A stretch of 64,000 nucleotides of DNA from Comamonadaceae bacterium OTU4NAUVB1 (GCA_024372625.1 CP099605.1:2666001-2730000); one strand, 5' to 3'; positions 17,258 through 27,785 are shown, counted from the stretch's first letter. Notes: generated by a model not told the origin, from the letters alone. Numbers and translations are program-made.

Positions 17258-18301
17258 ATGACGACGCCCGTGCCCCCCGCAACGGGCCTCCCGCCCTCCT
17301 CCGGCGACGACGCCGGCCTGATCTGCGGCTACCTCTTCACCGGCACCGCCGCGGGCGCCGTCCGCCCGCTCGACCCCGCCGGCGCCGCCGACTGGCTCGC
17401 CCAAGGCGACGCGGCCGCGCCCGGCGCCTTCGCGTGGCTGCACTTCAATCTCAGCCACGCCCAGGCCGAGCGCTGGATCGAGCGCCATGCCGGACTCTCC
17501 GACGCCTTCTTCGAGGCCCTGAAGGACGGCTCGCACTCGACCCGCATCGAGCGCGACGACGACGCCCTCGTCGCGGTGGTCAACGACGTGCATTTCGATT
17601 TCGGCTTCGAGCCCTCGGACATCGCCACGCTGTGGGTCAGCGTCGGCCCGCGCCTGGTGGTGACGGCGCGCACGCGCCCGCTGCGCTCGGTGGACGTCCT
17701 GCGCACGGCCGTGCGCCGGGGCGACGTGCCGGGCTCCAGCATCGGTCTGCTGGAGCAGCTCATGCGCACGCAGGCCGACGGCCTGGTGGGCATCGTGCGA
17801 GGCGTGACCACGCGCGTGGACGACGTCGAGGACGCGCTCCTGAGCGGCCGCCTCGACCGCAAGCGCGCGCGCCTGGGCGCCCTGCGCCGGCTGCTGGTGC
17901 GGCTGCAGCGCCTGCTCGCGCCCGAGCCGGCCGCCCTGTTCCGCCTGCTGCAGCACCCGCCGGCCTGGGTGCCCGAGGACGACCTGCAGGAACTGCGCGG
18001 GGCGAGCGAGGAGTTCTCGGTCGTGCTGCGCGACATGCAGGGACTGCAGGAGCGCATCAAGCTGCTGCAGGAGGAGATCGCCGCCAGCGTCAACGAGGAC
18101 AACAACCGCAGCCTGTTCGTGCTGACGGTGGTCACGGTGCTGGCGCTGCCGATCAACATCCTCGCCGGCCTGTTCGGCATGAACGTGGGCGGCATCCCGC
18201 TGGCCGAGGACGCGCACGGCTTCTGGATCGTCATGGCGATCGTGCTGGGCTTCACGGCCGTGGCGGGCTGGGTCGCGCTGCGGCGCCACCGCAAGGGCTG
18301 A
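17258..18301 (+). CDS. CorA/ZntB-family divalent cation transporter
   Basis: A 347-residue protein with a large N-terminal cytoplasmic funnel domain, a long helical stalk (about residues 150-285) and two C-terminal membrane helices. The pore motif GMN (in LFGMNVGGIPL) lies at the end of the first helix. After GMN the sequence reads VGGIP, which is ZntB-like and unlike the Mg channels that often have MPE. It may therefore move zinc with protons (inference). It is divergent from ppk2; polyphosphate and divalent cation homeostasis are linked in other bacteria, so co-regulation is possible. Confidence 0.87.
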   Translation: MTTPVPPATGLPPSSGDDAGLICGYLFTGTAAGAVRPLDPAGAADWLAQGDAAAPGAFAWLHFNLSHAQAERWIERHAGLSDAFFEALKDGSHSTRIERDDDALVAVVNDVHFDFGFEPSDIATLWVSVGPRLVVTARTRPLRSVDVLRTAVRRGDVPGSSIGLLEQLMRTQADGLVGIVRGVTTRVDDVEDALLSGRLDRKRARLGALRRLLVRLQRLLAPEPAALFRLLQHPPAWVPEDDLQELRGASEEFSVVLRDMQGLQERIKLLQEEIAASVNEDNNRSLFVLTVVTVLALPINILAGLFGMNVGGIPLAEDAHGFWIVMAIVLGFTAVAGWVALRRHRKG

Positions 18302-18388
18302 AGGAGCCCGCGCCGGCACCGTCGCGGGAGGCTGACGCGGCAGCGGGGGCTTGTCGTCCGGGCACCACGGCCGGCCGGCCTTCGCGCA

Positions 18389-18394
18389 TAGACT
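18389..18394 (+). promoter_or_regulatory. -10 box of the PHP gene, 6 nt before GTG
   Basis: TAGACT is followed by exactly six bases and then the GTG start at 18401, with no ribosome-binding site. A leaderless transcript is predicted. Confidence 0.4.
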
Positions 18395-18400
18395 CGACGG

Positions 18401-19255
18401 GTGCCTTCCATCCTCAACGCCGACCTGCACTGCCACTCCGTCGTCTCCGACGGCACCCTCACGCCCGAGGCGCTGGCCGGGCGCGCCGCGGCCAACGGCG
18501 TCGAGCTCTGGGCACTGACCGACCACGACGAGGTCGCCGGCCAGCAGCGTGCCCGTGACGCGGCGCACGCCCACGGCCTGCGCTACCTGACCGGGGCCGA
18601 GATCTCCGTCACCTTTGCCGGCGAGACCGTGCACATCGTCGGCCTGGGCTTCGATGCCGACGACACGCGCATCCGCGAAGGCTTGCGCGCCACGCGGGGC
18701 GGCCGCGGCGCGCGGGCGCAGGAGATGGCAGCCGGCCTGGCCAAGGTCGGCATCGCCGACGCCTACGAGGGTGCCCTGCGCTTCGTCGGCAATCCCGAAC
18801 TGGTCTCGCGCACGCATTTCGCGCGTTTCCTGGTCGAGACCGGCGTCTGCAGGGACACGCCCGAGGTGTTCCGCAAATACCTCACCGAAGGCAAGCCCGG
18901 CTACGTCCCGCACCGCTGGGCCAGCCTGAAGGACGCGGTCCACTGGATCACCGAGGCCGGCGGCGTCGCGGTGGTGGCCCATCCCGGGCGCTACCGCTTC
19001 ACGGCCAACGAGGAGCACGCCCTCTTCACCGAGTTCCAGGCCCACGGCGGCCGCGCGATCGAGGTCGTGACCGGCAGCCATTCGCCGGCCGAGTACGTCG
19101 AGTACGCCGAGAAGGCGATCGAGTACGGTTTCGCCGCCTCGCGCGGCAGCGATTTCCACAGCCCCGACGAGAGCCACACCGATCTCGGCCAGCTGCCCTG
19201 GCTGCCCGGCACCCTGACGCCGGTCTGGGAACTGCTCGAAGACCGGATCCGGTGA
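18401..19255 (+). CDS. PHP-domain phosphoesterase, RNase AM/TrpH (YciV)-like
   Basis: A 284-residue metal-dependent phosphoesterase. Metal ligands appear in the DLHCHSVVSDG motif, TDHDEVAG, the glutamate of GAEIS and the C-terminal GSDFHSP. The E. coli relative YciV/TrpH acts on 3',5'-nucleotides and short RNA 5' ends. The GTG start is fixed by the -10 box six bases upstream and by family length. The gene overlaps the EamA permease by GTGA. The run PHP, permease, YciO-like, site-2 protease, trpS echoes the yciV-yciO neighbourhood of E. coli. Confidence 0.9.
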   Translation: MPSILNADLHCHSVVSDGTLTPEALAGRAAANGVELWALTDHDEVAGQQRARDAAHAHGLRYLTGAEISVTFAGETVHIVGLGFDADDTRIREGLRATRGGRGARAQEMAAGLAKVGIADAYEGALRFVGNPELVSRTHFARFLVETGVCRDTPEVFRKYLTEGKPGYVPHRWASLKDAVHWITEAGGVAVVAHPGRYRFTANEEHALFTEFQAHGGRAIEVVTGSHSPAEYVEYAEKAIEYGFAASRGSDFHSPDESHTDLGQLPWLPGTLTPVWELLEDRIR

Positions 19256-20196
19256 GCGCCGCGCCCGGCGACCGGCCCCGGGGCGTGACGAAGCAGACGC
19301 GCGACCTCGAATCCGAACGCATCCTCGCAGGCATCGGCCTGCTCATCCTGGCCGTGGCGTGCTTCACCACGCTCGACACCGCGACCAAGATCTCCGTGAG
19401 CACGGTGCCCATCCTGATGGGCGTCTGGTTCCGCTACGCCTTCCAGGCCGTGGCGACCACGGCCTTCCTGCTGCCGCGCCATGGCACGGCCATCCTGCGC
19501 ACCTCGCATCCGGCCTACCACGTGCTGCGCGGGGCCTTGCTGCTGAGCACCAGCATCTTCGCGTTCCTGAGCCTGCGCTACATGCCGCTGCCGGAGTTCA
19601 CCGCCGTCGTGCTGATCGCGCCGCTGGTGGTCACGCTGCTGGCGGCGACCGTCCTGAAGGAGCAGGTCTCGGCCTTGCGCTGGAGCCTGGTGGCGGGCGG
19701 CTTCGCCGGCACCCTGGTGATCCTGCGGCCGGGCAGCGGCACGTTCAGCTGGGCGATCCTGCTGCCCCTCGGGCTGGTGCTGACCAACGCCTGTTTCCAG
19801 GTGCTCACGAGCAAGCTGGCGCAGACCGAGAACCCGCTGACGATGCACTTCTACACCGGCTGGGTCGGCACGCTGATCGCGTCGTGCGTGCTGCCTTTCG
19901 CCTGGACGAGCCTGCCCTCCTGGCATCCCTGGGGCGTGCTGTGCATCATGGGCGTGATGGGCACGGTCGGACATTTCCTGCTGATCCTGGCTTACCAGCG
20001 CGCACCGGCCTCCACCCTCACACCCTACCTCTACGCGCAGATCGGCTTCGCGACCCTCGGCGGCTGGCTGGTCTTCTCGCACGTTCCCGACACCGGCTCG
20101 CTGATCGGCATGGGCATGATCGCCGCCTGCGGGGCCGCCGGCGCGTGGCTCACGGTGCGCGAGCGGCGCGTGCCCATCGAACCCGCCGAGACCTGA
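19252..20196 (+). CDS. EamA/DMT-family membrane transporter
   Basis: A 314-residue protein with ten predicted membrane helices in two EamA halves; FLSLRYMPLPEFTAVVLIAP is a typical helix 3-4 segment. DMT proteins export or import small metabolites, and this one is closest in style to the RhaT/YdcZ-like drug/metabolite group. It begins with GTG in a GTGA overlap with the PHP gene, so translation is coupled. Substrate is unknown. Confidence 0.88.
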   Translation: MSAAPGDRPRGVTKQTRDLESERILAGIGLLILAVACFTTLDTATKISVSTVPILMGVWFRYAFQAVATTAFLLPRHGTAILRTSHPAYHVLRGALLLSTSIFAFLSLRYMPLPEFTAVVLIAPLVVTLLAATVLKEQVSALRWSLVAGGFAGTLVILRPGSGTFSWAILLPLGLVLTNACFQVLTSKLAQTENPLTMHFYTGWVGTLIASCVLPFAWTSLPSWHPWGVLCIMGVMGTVGHFLLILAYQRAPASTLTPYLYAQIGFATLGGWLVFSHVPDTGSLIGMGMIAACGAAGAWLTVRERRVPIEPAET

Positions 20197-20217
20197 GCGA
20201 AACCCAAGGAATCCGTC

Positions 20218-20853
20218 ATGGCACAGTTCTTCGAAGTCCACCCGGACAACCCCCAGCAGCGGCTGCTCAAGCAGGCCGTGACCCTGCTCCAGCGCGGCGA
20301 GGTGATCGCCGTGCCGACCGATTCGAGCTATGCGTTCGTCTGCCACCTGGACGACAAGGACGCGGTCGACCGCCTGCGTCGCGTGCGCGGCGTCGACGAC
20401 AAGCACCACCTGACCCTCCTGTGCCGCGACCTGGGCGAACTGTCGAACTACGCCCGCGTCGACAACAAGCAGTACCGCCTGCTCAAGGCCGCGACGCCGG
20501 GCGCCTACACCTTCATCCTGGAGGCCACCAAGGAGGTACCGCGCCGCGTGAGCCATCCGCAGCGCAAGACCATCGGCCTGCGCGTGCCCGACCACAAGGT
20601 GCTGTGCGACCTGCTGACGCTGCTGGGCGAGCCGCTGCTGGCGACCACGCTCATCCCGCCGGGCGAGACCGAGCCGCTCAACGACGCCCAGGAGATCCGC
20701 GGGCGCTTCGAGAAGCTCATCGGCGCGGTGATCGACGCCGGCGCCTGCGCCTCGGAGCCCACCACGGTGGTCGACCTGACGCCCGTGGGCGAGGGCGAGG
20801 AGCCGCTCGTCCTGCGCCAGGGCCGGGGGGCGCTGGGGCCGCTCGGGCTGTAG
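20218..20853 (+). CDS. Sua5/YciO/YrdC-family protein (YciO-like)
   Basis: A 211-residue YrdC-fold protein with the nucleotide/RNA-binding features AVPTDSSYAF, RLRRVRGVDDKHHLTLL and the ATKEVPRR loop. YrdC/Sua5 makes threonylcarbamoyl-AMP for t6A in tRNA. YciO-type members are often annotated the same way, although their activity in t6A synthesis is doubtful or weak. The gene order beside a YciV-like protein supports the YciO assignment. It sits 21 bp after the permease gene with an AAGGAA ribosome site. Confidence 0.87.
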   Translation: MAQFFEVHPDNPQQRLLKQAVTLLQRGEVIAVPTDSSYAFVCHLDDKDAVDRLRRVRGVDDKHHLTLLCRDLGELSNYARVDNKQYRLLKAATPGAYTFILEATKEVPRRVSHPQRKTIGLRVPDHKVLCDLLTLLGEPLLATTLIPPGETEPLNDAQEIRGRFEKLIGAVIDAGACASEPTTVVDLTPVGEGEEPLVLRQGRGALGPLGL

Positions 20854-20871
20854 GCCCTTCGAGGGCTCTGA

Positions 20872-20877
20872 GACAAT
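20872..20877 (+). promoter_or_regulatory. -10-like box of the site-2 protease gene, 6 nt before GTG
   Basis: GACAAT matches the -10 consensus in four of six bases and is followed by CGATCG and the GTG start. No Shine-Dalgarno is visible. It fits the leaderless pattern seen at several genes here. Confidence 0.3.
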
Positions 20878-20883
20878 CGATCG

Positions 20884-21555
20884 GTGGACATTTCCCAACT
20901 CGCTCAGACCGTCCTGATCTACGCCCTGCCGGTCGTCTTCGCCATCACGGTCCACGAAGCGGCGCACGGCTACGCGGCGCGCCATTTCGGCGACGACACC
21001 GCCTACGTCCTCGGACGCATGACGCTCAATCCGCTGCGCCACATCGACCCCGTCGGCACGGTGCTGATGCCGCTGCTGCTGTACTTCGCGACCTCCGGTG
21101 CCTTCCTGTTCGGCTACGCCAAGCCGGTGCCGGTGCAGTTCGCCAACCTGCGCCATCCCCAGCGCGACATGATCTGGGTCGCGCTGGCCGGGCCGGCGTC
21201 CAACTTCGTCATGGCGATCGGCTGGGCGCTGGTGCTGCTCGCGCTGGTGGCGCTGGGCATCGACGAGTCCTTCTTCATCCGCATGGCGCAGGGCGGCATC
21301 CTGGTCAACCTCGTGATGTGGGCGTTCAACCTCTTTCCCCTGCCCCCGCTCGACGGTGGCCGCGTGCTCGCCGGCCTGCTGCCGCGCGGCCGCGCGCAGG
21401 ACCTGCTGGCGCGCATCGAACCCTTCGGCTTCTTCATCGTCCTCGCGCTGGTGCTCGCCGGCGTCGTGGGCACGTGGTGGCTGCGGCCGCTGATGGACGT
21501 CGGCCTGAAGGCGATCGGCCTGATCGTGTCGCCGCTCGACTTCCTGCTGCGCTAG
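20884..21555 (+). CDS. Site-2 protease family (M50) membrane metalloprotease
   Basis: A 223-residue polytopic membrane protein. The zinc motif HEAAH (H24, E25, H28) is in the first helix and the second conserved site FNLFPLPPLDGGRV is near residue 150. It belongs to the short SpoIVFB/RseP-like group without a PDZ domain. Such proteases cleave membrane-embedded substrates, but the substrate here is unknown. It is placed just upstream of trpS, an arrangement common in Burkholderiales. The start is GTG. Confidence 0.92.
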   Translation: MDISQLAQTVLIYALPVVFAITVHEAAHGYAARHFGDDTAYVLGRMTLNPLRHIDPVGTVLMPLLLYFATSGAFLFGYAKPVPVQFANLRHPQRDMIWVALAGPASNFVMAIGWALVLLALVALGIDESFFIRMAQGGILVNLVMWAFNLFPLPPLDGGRVLAGLLPRGRAQDLLARIEPFGFFIVLALVLAGVVGTWWLRPLMDVGLKAIGLIVSPLDFLLR

Positions 21556-21592
21556 CCGCACCGCTCCCTCACCTCTTCCGACCGTGCTCCCC

Positions 21593-22918
21593 ATGACGAC
21601 GCCCTCCACGCCGACCGCTCCCACCCGCTTCCTCACCGGCATCACGACCACCGGCACGCCGCACCTGGGCAACTACGTCGGCTCGGTGCGCCACTCGGTG
21701 CGCTTCAGCCGCCGCGACGACGTGCAGAGCTTCTACTTCCTGGCCGACTACCACGCGCTGATCAAGGTCGACGACCCGGCGCGCATCCAGCGCTCGACGC
21801 TGGAGATCGCAGCCACCTGGCTGGCCTGCGGGCTCGATCCCGAGCGCGTGACCTTCTACCGCCAGTCCGACATTCCCGAGATCGCCGAACTGACCTGGTT
21901 CCTGACCTGCGTCACCGGCAAGGGCCTCCTCAACCGCGCCCATGCCTACAAGGCGTCGGTCGACCGCAACGCGGCACGCGGCGAGGACCCCGACGCCGAC
22001 GTGACCGCCGGCCTGTTCATGTATCCGGTGCTGATGGGCGCCGACATCCTGATGTTCAACGCCCACAAGGTGCCCGTGGGCCGCGACCAGGTCCAGCACA
22101 TCGAGATGGCGCGGGACATGGCCCAGCGCTTCAACCACCTCTACGGCGACCACTTCACGCTGCCCGAGGCCGAGATCGACGAAGCGGTGGCCACCCTGCC
22201 CGGCCTCGACGGCCGCAAGATGAGCAAGAGCTACGACAACACGATCCCGCTGTTCACGCCGCGCGCCCAGCTGCAGAAGCTCATCGGCGGCATTGTGACC
22301 GACTCGCGCGCGCCGGGCGAGCCCAAGGACACCGAAGGCTCGGCCCTGTTCCAGCTCTACCGCGCCTTCGCCGACGCCGAGGAAACCGCCGCCCTGGGCC
22401 GCGCGCTCGCCGAGGGCATCGGCTGGGGCGATGCGAAGCAGGTGGTGTTCGAGCGCGTCGATCGCGAGATCGCGCCGATGCGCGCCCATCACGACGCGCT
22501 CATGGCGGATCCGGCGCACATCGAGCGCATCCTGCTGGCCGGCGCGGAGAAGGCCCGTGCGATCTCGCGCCCCTTCATCGCCGAACTGCGCCAAGCGGTG
22601 GGCCTGCGCCGGCTGGAACCTCCGAAGCAGGCCGCCGCCGCCAAGGGCGTCAAGGCGGCGCGGCCGACGTTCAAGCAGTACCGCGAGCGCGACGGCCGCT
22701 TCCATTTCAAGTTCCTCGACGCCCAGGGCGGGCTGCTGCTGCAGAGCCTGGGTTTCGAGACACCCCAGGAAGTGGGCCGGGCCATCGCCTTGCTTCAGGC
22801 GCAACGGGGCGAAGCAGTGAACTTTCTCGCCAATCGCCTGGAACCGGCCGACAATGAAACAATACGTATGACAATCGAAGCACTGGAAACGCTGGCCCGT
22901 GCGTCCGGCGACGTTTGA
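21593..22918 (+). CDS. trpS: Tryptophanyl-tRNA synthetase with C-terminal extension
   Basis: A 441-residue class I aminoacyl-tRNA synthetase with the HIGH-equivalent GTPHLGNY near residue 21 and the KMSKS loop GRKMSKSYDN near residue 209. It is about 100 residues longer than E. coli TrpS (334). The extra C-terminal part (about 345-441) has an Ala/Lys linker followed by HFKFLDAQGGLLLQS, which resembles a YegP/DUF1508-type fold. The ATG at 21593 is chosen; a GTG nine bases upstream is possible. Confidence 0.93.
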   Translation: MTTPSTPTAPTRFLTGITTTGTPHLGNYVGSVRHSVRFSRRDDVQSFYFLADYHALIKVDDPARIQRSTLEIAATWLACGLDPERVTFYRQSDIPEIAELTWFLTCVTGKGLLNRAHAYKASVDRNAARGEDPDADVTAGLFMYPVLMGADILMFNAHKVPVGRDQVQHIEMARDMAQRFNHLYGDHFTLPEAEIDEAVATLPGLDGRKMSKSYDNTIPLFTPRAQLQKLIGGIVTDSRAPGEPKDTEGSALFQLYRAFADAEETAALGRALAEGIGWGDAKQVVFERVDREIAPMRAHHDALMADPAHIERILLAGAEKARAISRPFIAELRQAVGLRRLEPPKQAAAAKGVKAARPTFKQYRERDGRFHFKFLDAQGGLLLQSLGFETPQEVGRAIALLQAQRGEAVNFLANRLEPADNETIRMTIEALETLARASGDV

Positions 22919-22982
22919 ACAGCAGCGAATCTCGCTCCGGAGTCGATCGCGGCCGCCGGGGCATCTACCAAGAGAGCAGACC

Positions 22983-23588
22983 ATGAGTATCTATGTCATC
23001 GACGACCACCCCCTGATGCGCGACGCCATCGTCATGGTGCTGAGACGCCTGCGGCCCGCCGAGAGCATCGTGGAACTGGAGCGGCTCGACAAGCTGACCG
23101 GCGCCGTCAAGCAGCACGGCCTGCCCGACCTGTTCTGCCTCGACCTCAAGCTGCCCGACACCACCGGCTGCTCGGGCGTGATCGCGGTCAAGGAGGTCTA
23201 TCCGAACGTGCCGATCGCGGTGTATTCGGCGTCTCCGGCGGCCGACATGGAGGAAGCCTGCATCGAGGCGGGCGCCGACACCTACATCGAGAAGTCGGCC
23301 AGTTCGGCCGAACTCACCGCCGCCCTGCGCGGCCTGCTGATGGCAGACAGCGAGGTCGAGGAACCCGTCGCGGCCTCGGCCAGCGGCAAGCTCTCCAAGC
23401 GCCAGACCCAGCTGATCGCCATGCTCGACAAGGGCATGAGCAACCGCGACATCGCCACGGAACTGGAGATCAGCGAACACACCGTGAAGGTGCACCTGTG
23501 GCGCCTGTTCCGTCGCCTGGGCGTCAAGAGCCGTACCCAGGCCCTGCACCACGCGCGCAGCCACGGCTTGCTGTCGGGTTCGATGTGA
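22983..23588 (+). CDS. NarL/FixJ-family response regulator
   Basis: A 201-residue two-component regulator. The receiver domain has the phospho-acceptor Asp in FCLDLKLPD (D54), acidic residues at YVIDDHP and the conserved Lys in YIEKSAS. A LuxR-type DNA-binding helix-turn-helix is at the C-terminus (SNRDIATELEISEHTVKVHL). It converges with the histidine kinase encoded at 23645-25081, the two genes sharing a perfect hairpin, so they probably form a cognate pair. Target genes are unknown. Confidence 0.92.
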   Translation: MSIYVIDDHPLMRDAIVMVLRRLRPAESIVELERLDKLTGAVKQHGLPDLFCLDLKLPDTTGCSGVIAVKEVYPNVPIAVYSASPAADMEEACIEAGADTYIEKSASSAELTAALRGLLMADSEVEEPVAASASGKLSKRQTQLIAMLDKGMSNRDIATELEISEHTVKVHLWRLFRRLGVKSRTQALHHARSHGLLSGSM

Positions 23589-23604
23589 CCCGGCGCTGAG
23601 GCCG

Positions 23605-23660
23605 GGGCGCCGTCGGCTGATTCCGGGCATTCGCCCGACCGGAATCAGCCGACGGCGCCC
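23605..23660. terminator. Perfect 22-bp inverted repeat between convergent regulator and kinase
   Basis: Arms 23605-23626 and 23639-23660 are exact reverse complements (22 bp each) around a 12-base loop. The right arm includes the kinase stop codon and its last few codons. There is no strong T-tract, but the stem is very stable and is placed to act as a bidirectional transcription stop or 3' end protector. Confidence 0.75.
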
Positions 23661-25081
23661 GAGATGCGGGTCTGGGCCGTCGACTCGTCGGCGTCGTGCA
23701 GGGCGACGCGGAACACGCTTCCCCGGCCCAGGCGCGAACGCACGCTGACCGGATGCCCCAGCGCATGCGAGAGGCGCGCCACGATCGCCAGACCCAGCCC
23801 GAAGCCGTCCGACGTGCCGGCATGGTCGGCCACCTTGTAGAACTCCAGGAAGACGTCGCGCAGGTGCTCGCGCGCGATGCCGATGCCGGTGTCCCACACC
23901 TCGACGCGCAGACCGTCGCGCGTCTGCCGCGCCGCCAGCAGCACGCCCCCCTCGGCGGTGTACTTGATGGCATTGGCCAGCAGGTTGCCCAGCATGCGGC
24001 GCACGCGGATCGGATCGGTGAGGATCACGCCCGAACTCGCGTGCACGCGGAAACGCAGGCCCTTGGCCTCAGCCACCGGCCGGTACTGCAGTTCGAGGTC
24101 ATGCAGCAGCTGCGCCACGTCGACGCGCTCGATGTGCAGCTTCACCTGGCCGGAGTCGATGCGCGCCAGATCGAACAGCGAATCGAACAGCGCGTTGACC
24201 GCGTGCGTCGCGCGCACGATCTTCGGCGCGATCTCCTCCACCAGCTCGGGCTCGTTGCGCAGCCAGTCGGCATACAGCGAGAGCGCGAGCACGGGCTGGC
24301 GCATGTCGTGGGCGGCGCTGGCGAGGAAGCGGTTCTTCATCGCCACGGCCGACACGGCGGCCTGGCGCTGCTGCGTCAGCGAACTGATGAGGATGTGGTT
24401 GTGGAACAGCAGCTCGAAACTGTTGCGCGCGGTCTCGTGGATGCGGCGTCCCGAGCGCAGCAGCAGTCCCCAATGCAGGACCGGCAGCAACAGGAAACCG
24501 TAATGGAAGTGCGGCCGCATGAACTCCAGCTGCACCACGCGGTAGGCGACGGCTGCCATCATGGTAATGAACAGCACGTTCACATAGCGCTTGAGCAGCG
24601 GCGGATAGAGCGCCAGGCCGTTGAGCGGGAAGGTCGCCACGCCCGCGACGATGAGCCAGCTCATGAACTGGTTCACGATCGGCGTGCGCTCGAAGAAGAT
24701 CAGGATCGACAGGCCCCAGGCGAAGGCGCTGCCCATCCAGAGGAAACTGTAGCGGTCGACGTACTTCTGCTGCGCCGTCGAATCCTTGTCGGCGTAGTCG
24801 CGCACGTAGACGCGTTCGCCCCAGACGCGCAGGCCCGTGGCGACGATGCCCAGGCACAACCACAGGAACAGCTGCCAGCGCGGCACGTGACCCCAGCTCA
24901 GTCCGACCATGGCCGGCATCAGGGCGGCGGCCAGCAGGTAGGAGCCCCGGGCCGCGCGCATCAGGCTGCGGATGAGTTCGCCACGCACCCACGGTTCGGC
25001 TTCGTCCGCCGTGGCCGGCGCGGGCGTCAGGCTCGCGAACGAGGAATTGCCGAGGCCCACGAAAGACGAATTACCCTTCAT
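23645..25081 (-). CDS. Membrane sensor histidine kinase
   Basis: A 478-residue kinase. About six membrane helices occupy residues 45-210. The phospho-acceptor His is in SAAHDMRQPV (H258). The ATPase domain follows with N-box LLANAIKYTAEGG, G1 DTGIGIA and G2 FGLGLAIV. There is no periplasmic sensor domain, so the signal is probably sensed in or at the membrane. It is convergent with the NarL-type regulator gene. The last codons lie in the shared hairpin. Confidence 0.92.
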   Translation of the reverse strand: MKGNSSFVGLGNSSFASLTPAPATADEAEPWVRGELIRSLMRAARGSYLLAAALMPAMVGLSWGHVPRWQLFLWLCLGIVATGLRVWGERVYVRDYADKDSTAQQKYVDRYSFLWMGSAFAWGLSILIFFERTPIVNQFMSWLIVAGVATFPLNGLALYPPLLKRYVNVLFITMMAAVAYRVVQLEFMRPHFHYGFLLLPVLHWGLLLRSGRRIHETARNSFELLFHNHILISSLTQQRQAAVSAVAMKNRFLASAAHDMRQPVLALSLYADWLRNEPELVEEIAPKIVRATHAVNALFDSLFDLARIDSGQVKLHIERVDVAQLLHDLELQYRPVAEAKGLRFRVHASSGVILTDPIRVRRMLGNLLANAIKYTAEGGVLLAARQTRDGLRVEVWDTGIGIAREHLRDVFLEFYKVADHAGTSDGFGLGLAIVARLSHALGHPVSVRSRLGRGSVFRVALHDADESTAQTRISGAVG

Positions 25082-25184
25082 GACTCGCTACCTTTGTGGG
25101 TCTGTCCGGGAAAGTGCATTGGATCCATCGCTCTCAGACTAATGGACTTCGTGGAACCGGGCATGAAACCCGAGTGCCGGAAAC

Positions 25185-25212
25185 AAAAAAAATGGCGCCT
25201 GGTTAGGCGCCA
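25185..25212 (-). terminator. Rho-independent terminator of tRNA-Ser
   Basis: On the minus strand TGGCGCC, a six-base loop and GGCGCCA are followed by eight T residues. It starts right after the tRNA-Ser 3' end, a textbook intrinsic terminator. Confidence 0.9.
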
Positions 25213-25213
25213 C

Positions 25214-25303
25214 TGGAGGAGAGGGAGGGATTCGAACCCTCGGTACGTTCGCACGTACGCCTGATTTCGAGTCAGGTACATTCGACCACTCTGCCACCTC
25301 TCC
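25214..25303 (-). tRNA. tRNA-Ser (anticodon CGA)
   Basis: The minus strand folds as a class II tRNA. The acceptor GGAGAGG pairs with CCTCTCC, the anticodon loop CTCGAAA gives CGA (reads UCG), there is a long variable arm, and the T-loop is TTCGAAT. CCA is encoded at 25216-25214. The discriminator base reads U instead of the usual G, which is odd. It lies directly downstream of serS on the same strand. Confidence 0.95.
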
Positions 25304-25322
25304 GGTGTCTGTCGAGCCTTCG

Positions 25323-25328
25323 ATTCTA
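25323..25328 (-). promoter_or_regulatory. -10 box of tRNA-Ser
   Basis: TAGAAT on the minus strand lies about 20 bases before the tRNA 5' end, the normal spacing for a stable RNA promoter with a short leader. The -35 region is weak. It lies in the 92-bp gap after serS. Confidence 0.45.
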
Positions 25329-25395
25329 GCAGCAAGTCGCATCGTTTCTTACGGCGACCGCACATAAAAATCCGTCGGACCCGCGCCTCGCAGGC

Positions 25396-26739
<1,344 letters not shown>

Positions 26740-26798
26740 GGAGACCGCCCGGCGCCCTCCGCCCACGCCGGGGCGCCTCCGCGCCCCGGAATGCGGCC

Positions 26799-27785
26799 TC
26801 AGGCCGGCCGGCCCGGATCGATGGCGGCGCCGCCGTCGGCGAGCGGCGCGTCGTCCAGCTTCAGGCCCTTGGGCAGCGGGAACTTGAGCGTCTCCTTGAC
26901 GCCGTCCATGGTGCGCACCGAGACGGCGCCGAGCGCCTTGAGCCGGTCGATGACCTCGCGCACCAGCACCTCGGGGGCCGAGGCGCCGGCCGTGACGCCC
27001 ACGCGCGTCTTGCCCTCGAACCACTCGGCGCGCAGCTCCGCGGCGGAGTCGACCATGTGGCTCTCGGTGCCCAGGCGCTCGGCCAGTTCGCGCAGGCGGT
27101 TGCTGTTGGAACTCGTCGGGCTGCCCACCACGATCACGATGTCGACGTTCGGGCTCATCACCTTCACGGCGTCCTGGCGGTTCTGCGTGGCGTAGCAGAT
27201 GTCCTGGTGCTTGGGCTCGCGCACCAGCGGAAAGCGCTCGCGCACGGCCCGGGCGATCTCGGCGGCGTCGTCGACCGACAGCGTGGTCTGCGTCACCACG
27301 GCGAGCTTCTCGCGCTGCGCCGGCTGCACGCGCGCCACGTCGGCCACGTCCTCCACCAGGTGGATGCCGCTGGCGAGCTGGCCCATCGTGCCCTCGACCT
27401 CGGGGTGGCCCTTGTGGCCGATCATGATGAATTCGTAGCCCTCGCGCGCCAGCTTGGCGACCTCGACGTGGACCTTGGTGACCAGCGGGCAGGTGGCGTC
27501 GAAGACGTCGAAGCCGCGCGCGCGCGCCTCGGCCTGCACCGCCTTGCTCACGCCGTGGGCGCTGAAGACCAGCGTCGCGCCGGGCGGCACGTCGGCCAGG
27601 TCCTCGATGAAGATCGCGCCCTTGGCCTTGAGGTCGTTGACGACGAAGGTGTTGTGCACGATCTCGTGGCGCACGTAGATGGGCGCGCCGAACTTGGCCA
27701 GCGCCCGCTCGACGATCTCGATGGCGCGGTCGACGCCGGCGCAGAAGCCGCGCGGCTCGGCGAGAAGGATGTCGTCGATCGCCAT
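26799..27785 (-). CDS. ispH: 4-hydroxy-3-methylbut-2-enyl diphosphate reductase
   Basis: A 328-residue enzyme of the last MEP-pathway step, giving IPP and DMAPP. The three [4Fe-4S] cysteines are C15 (RGFCAGV), C99 (DATCPLV) and C197 (DICYAT). Substrate-binding residues appear in RHEIVHN and in the TSSNSNRL loop. It shares one base with the stop of the FKBP gene (TGATG), a conserved fkpB-ispH pairing also seen in enterobacteria. Confidence 0.97.
   Translation of the reverse strand: MAIDDILLAEPRGFCAGVDRAIEIVERALAKFGAPIYVRHEIVHNTFVVNDLKAKGAIFIEDLADVPPGATLVFSAHGVSKAVQAEARARGFDVFDATCPLVTKVHVEVAKLAREGYEFIMIGHKGHPEVEGTMGQLASGIHLVEDVADVARVQPAQREKLAVVTQTTLSVDDAAEIARAVRERFPLVREPKHQDICYATQNRQDAVKVMSPNVDIVIVVGSPTSSNSNRLRELAERLGTESHMVDSAAELRAEWFEGKTRVGVTAGASAPEVLVREVIDRLKALGAVSVRTMDGVKETLKFPLPKGLKLDDAPLADGGAAIDPGRPA

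Noticed and set aside
25371-25380. Small palindrome near TCCGTCGGA as a serS terminator
   Set aside because: The stem would be four base pairs with a one-base loop, too weak and sterically impossible as a hairpin.
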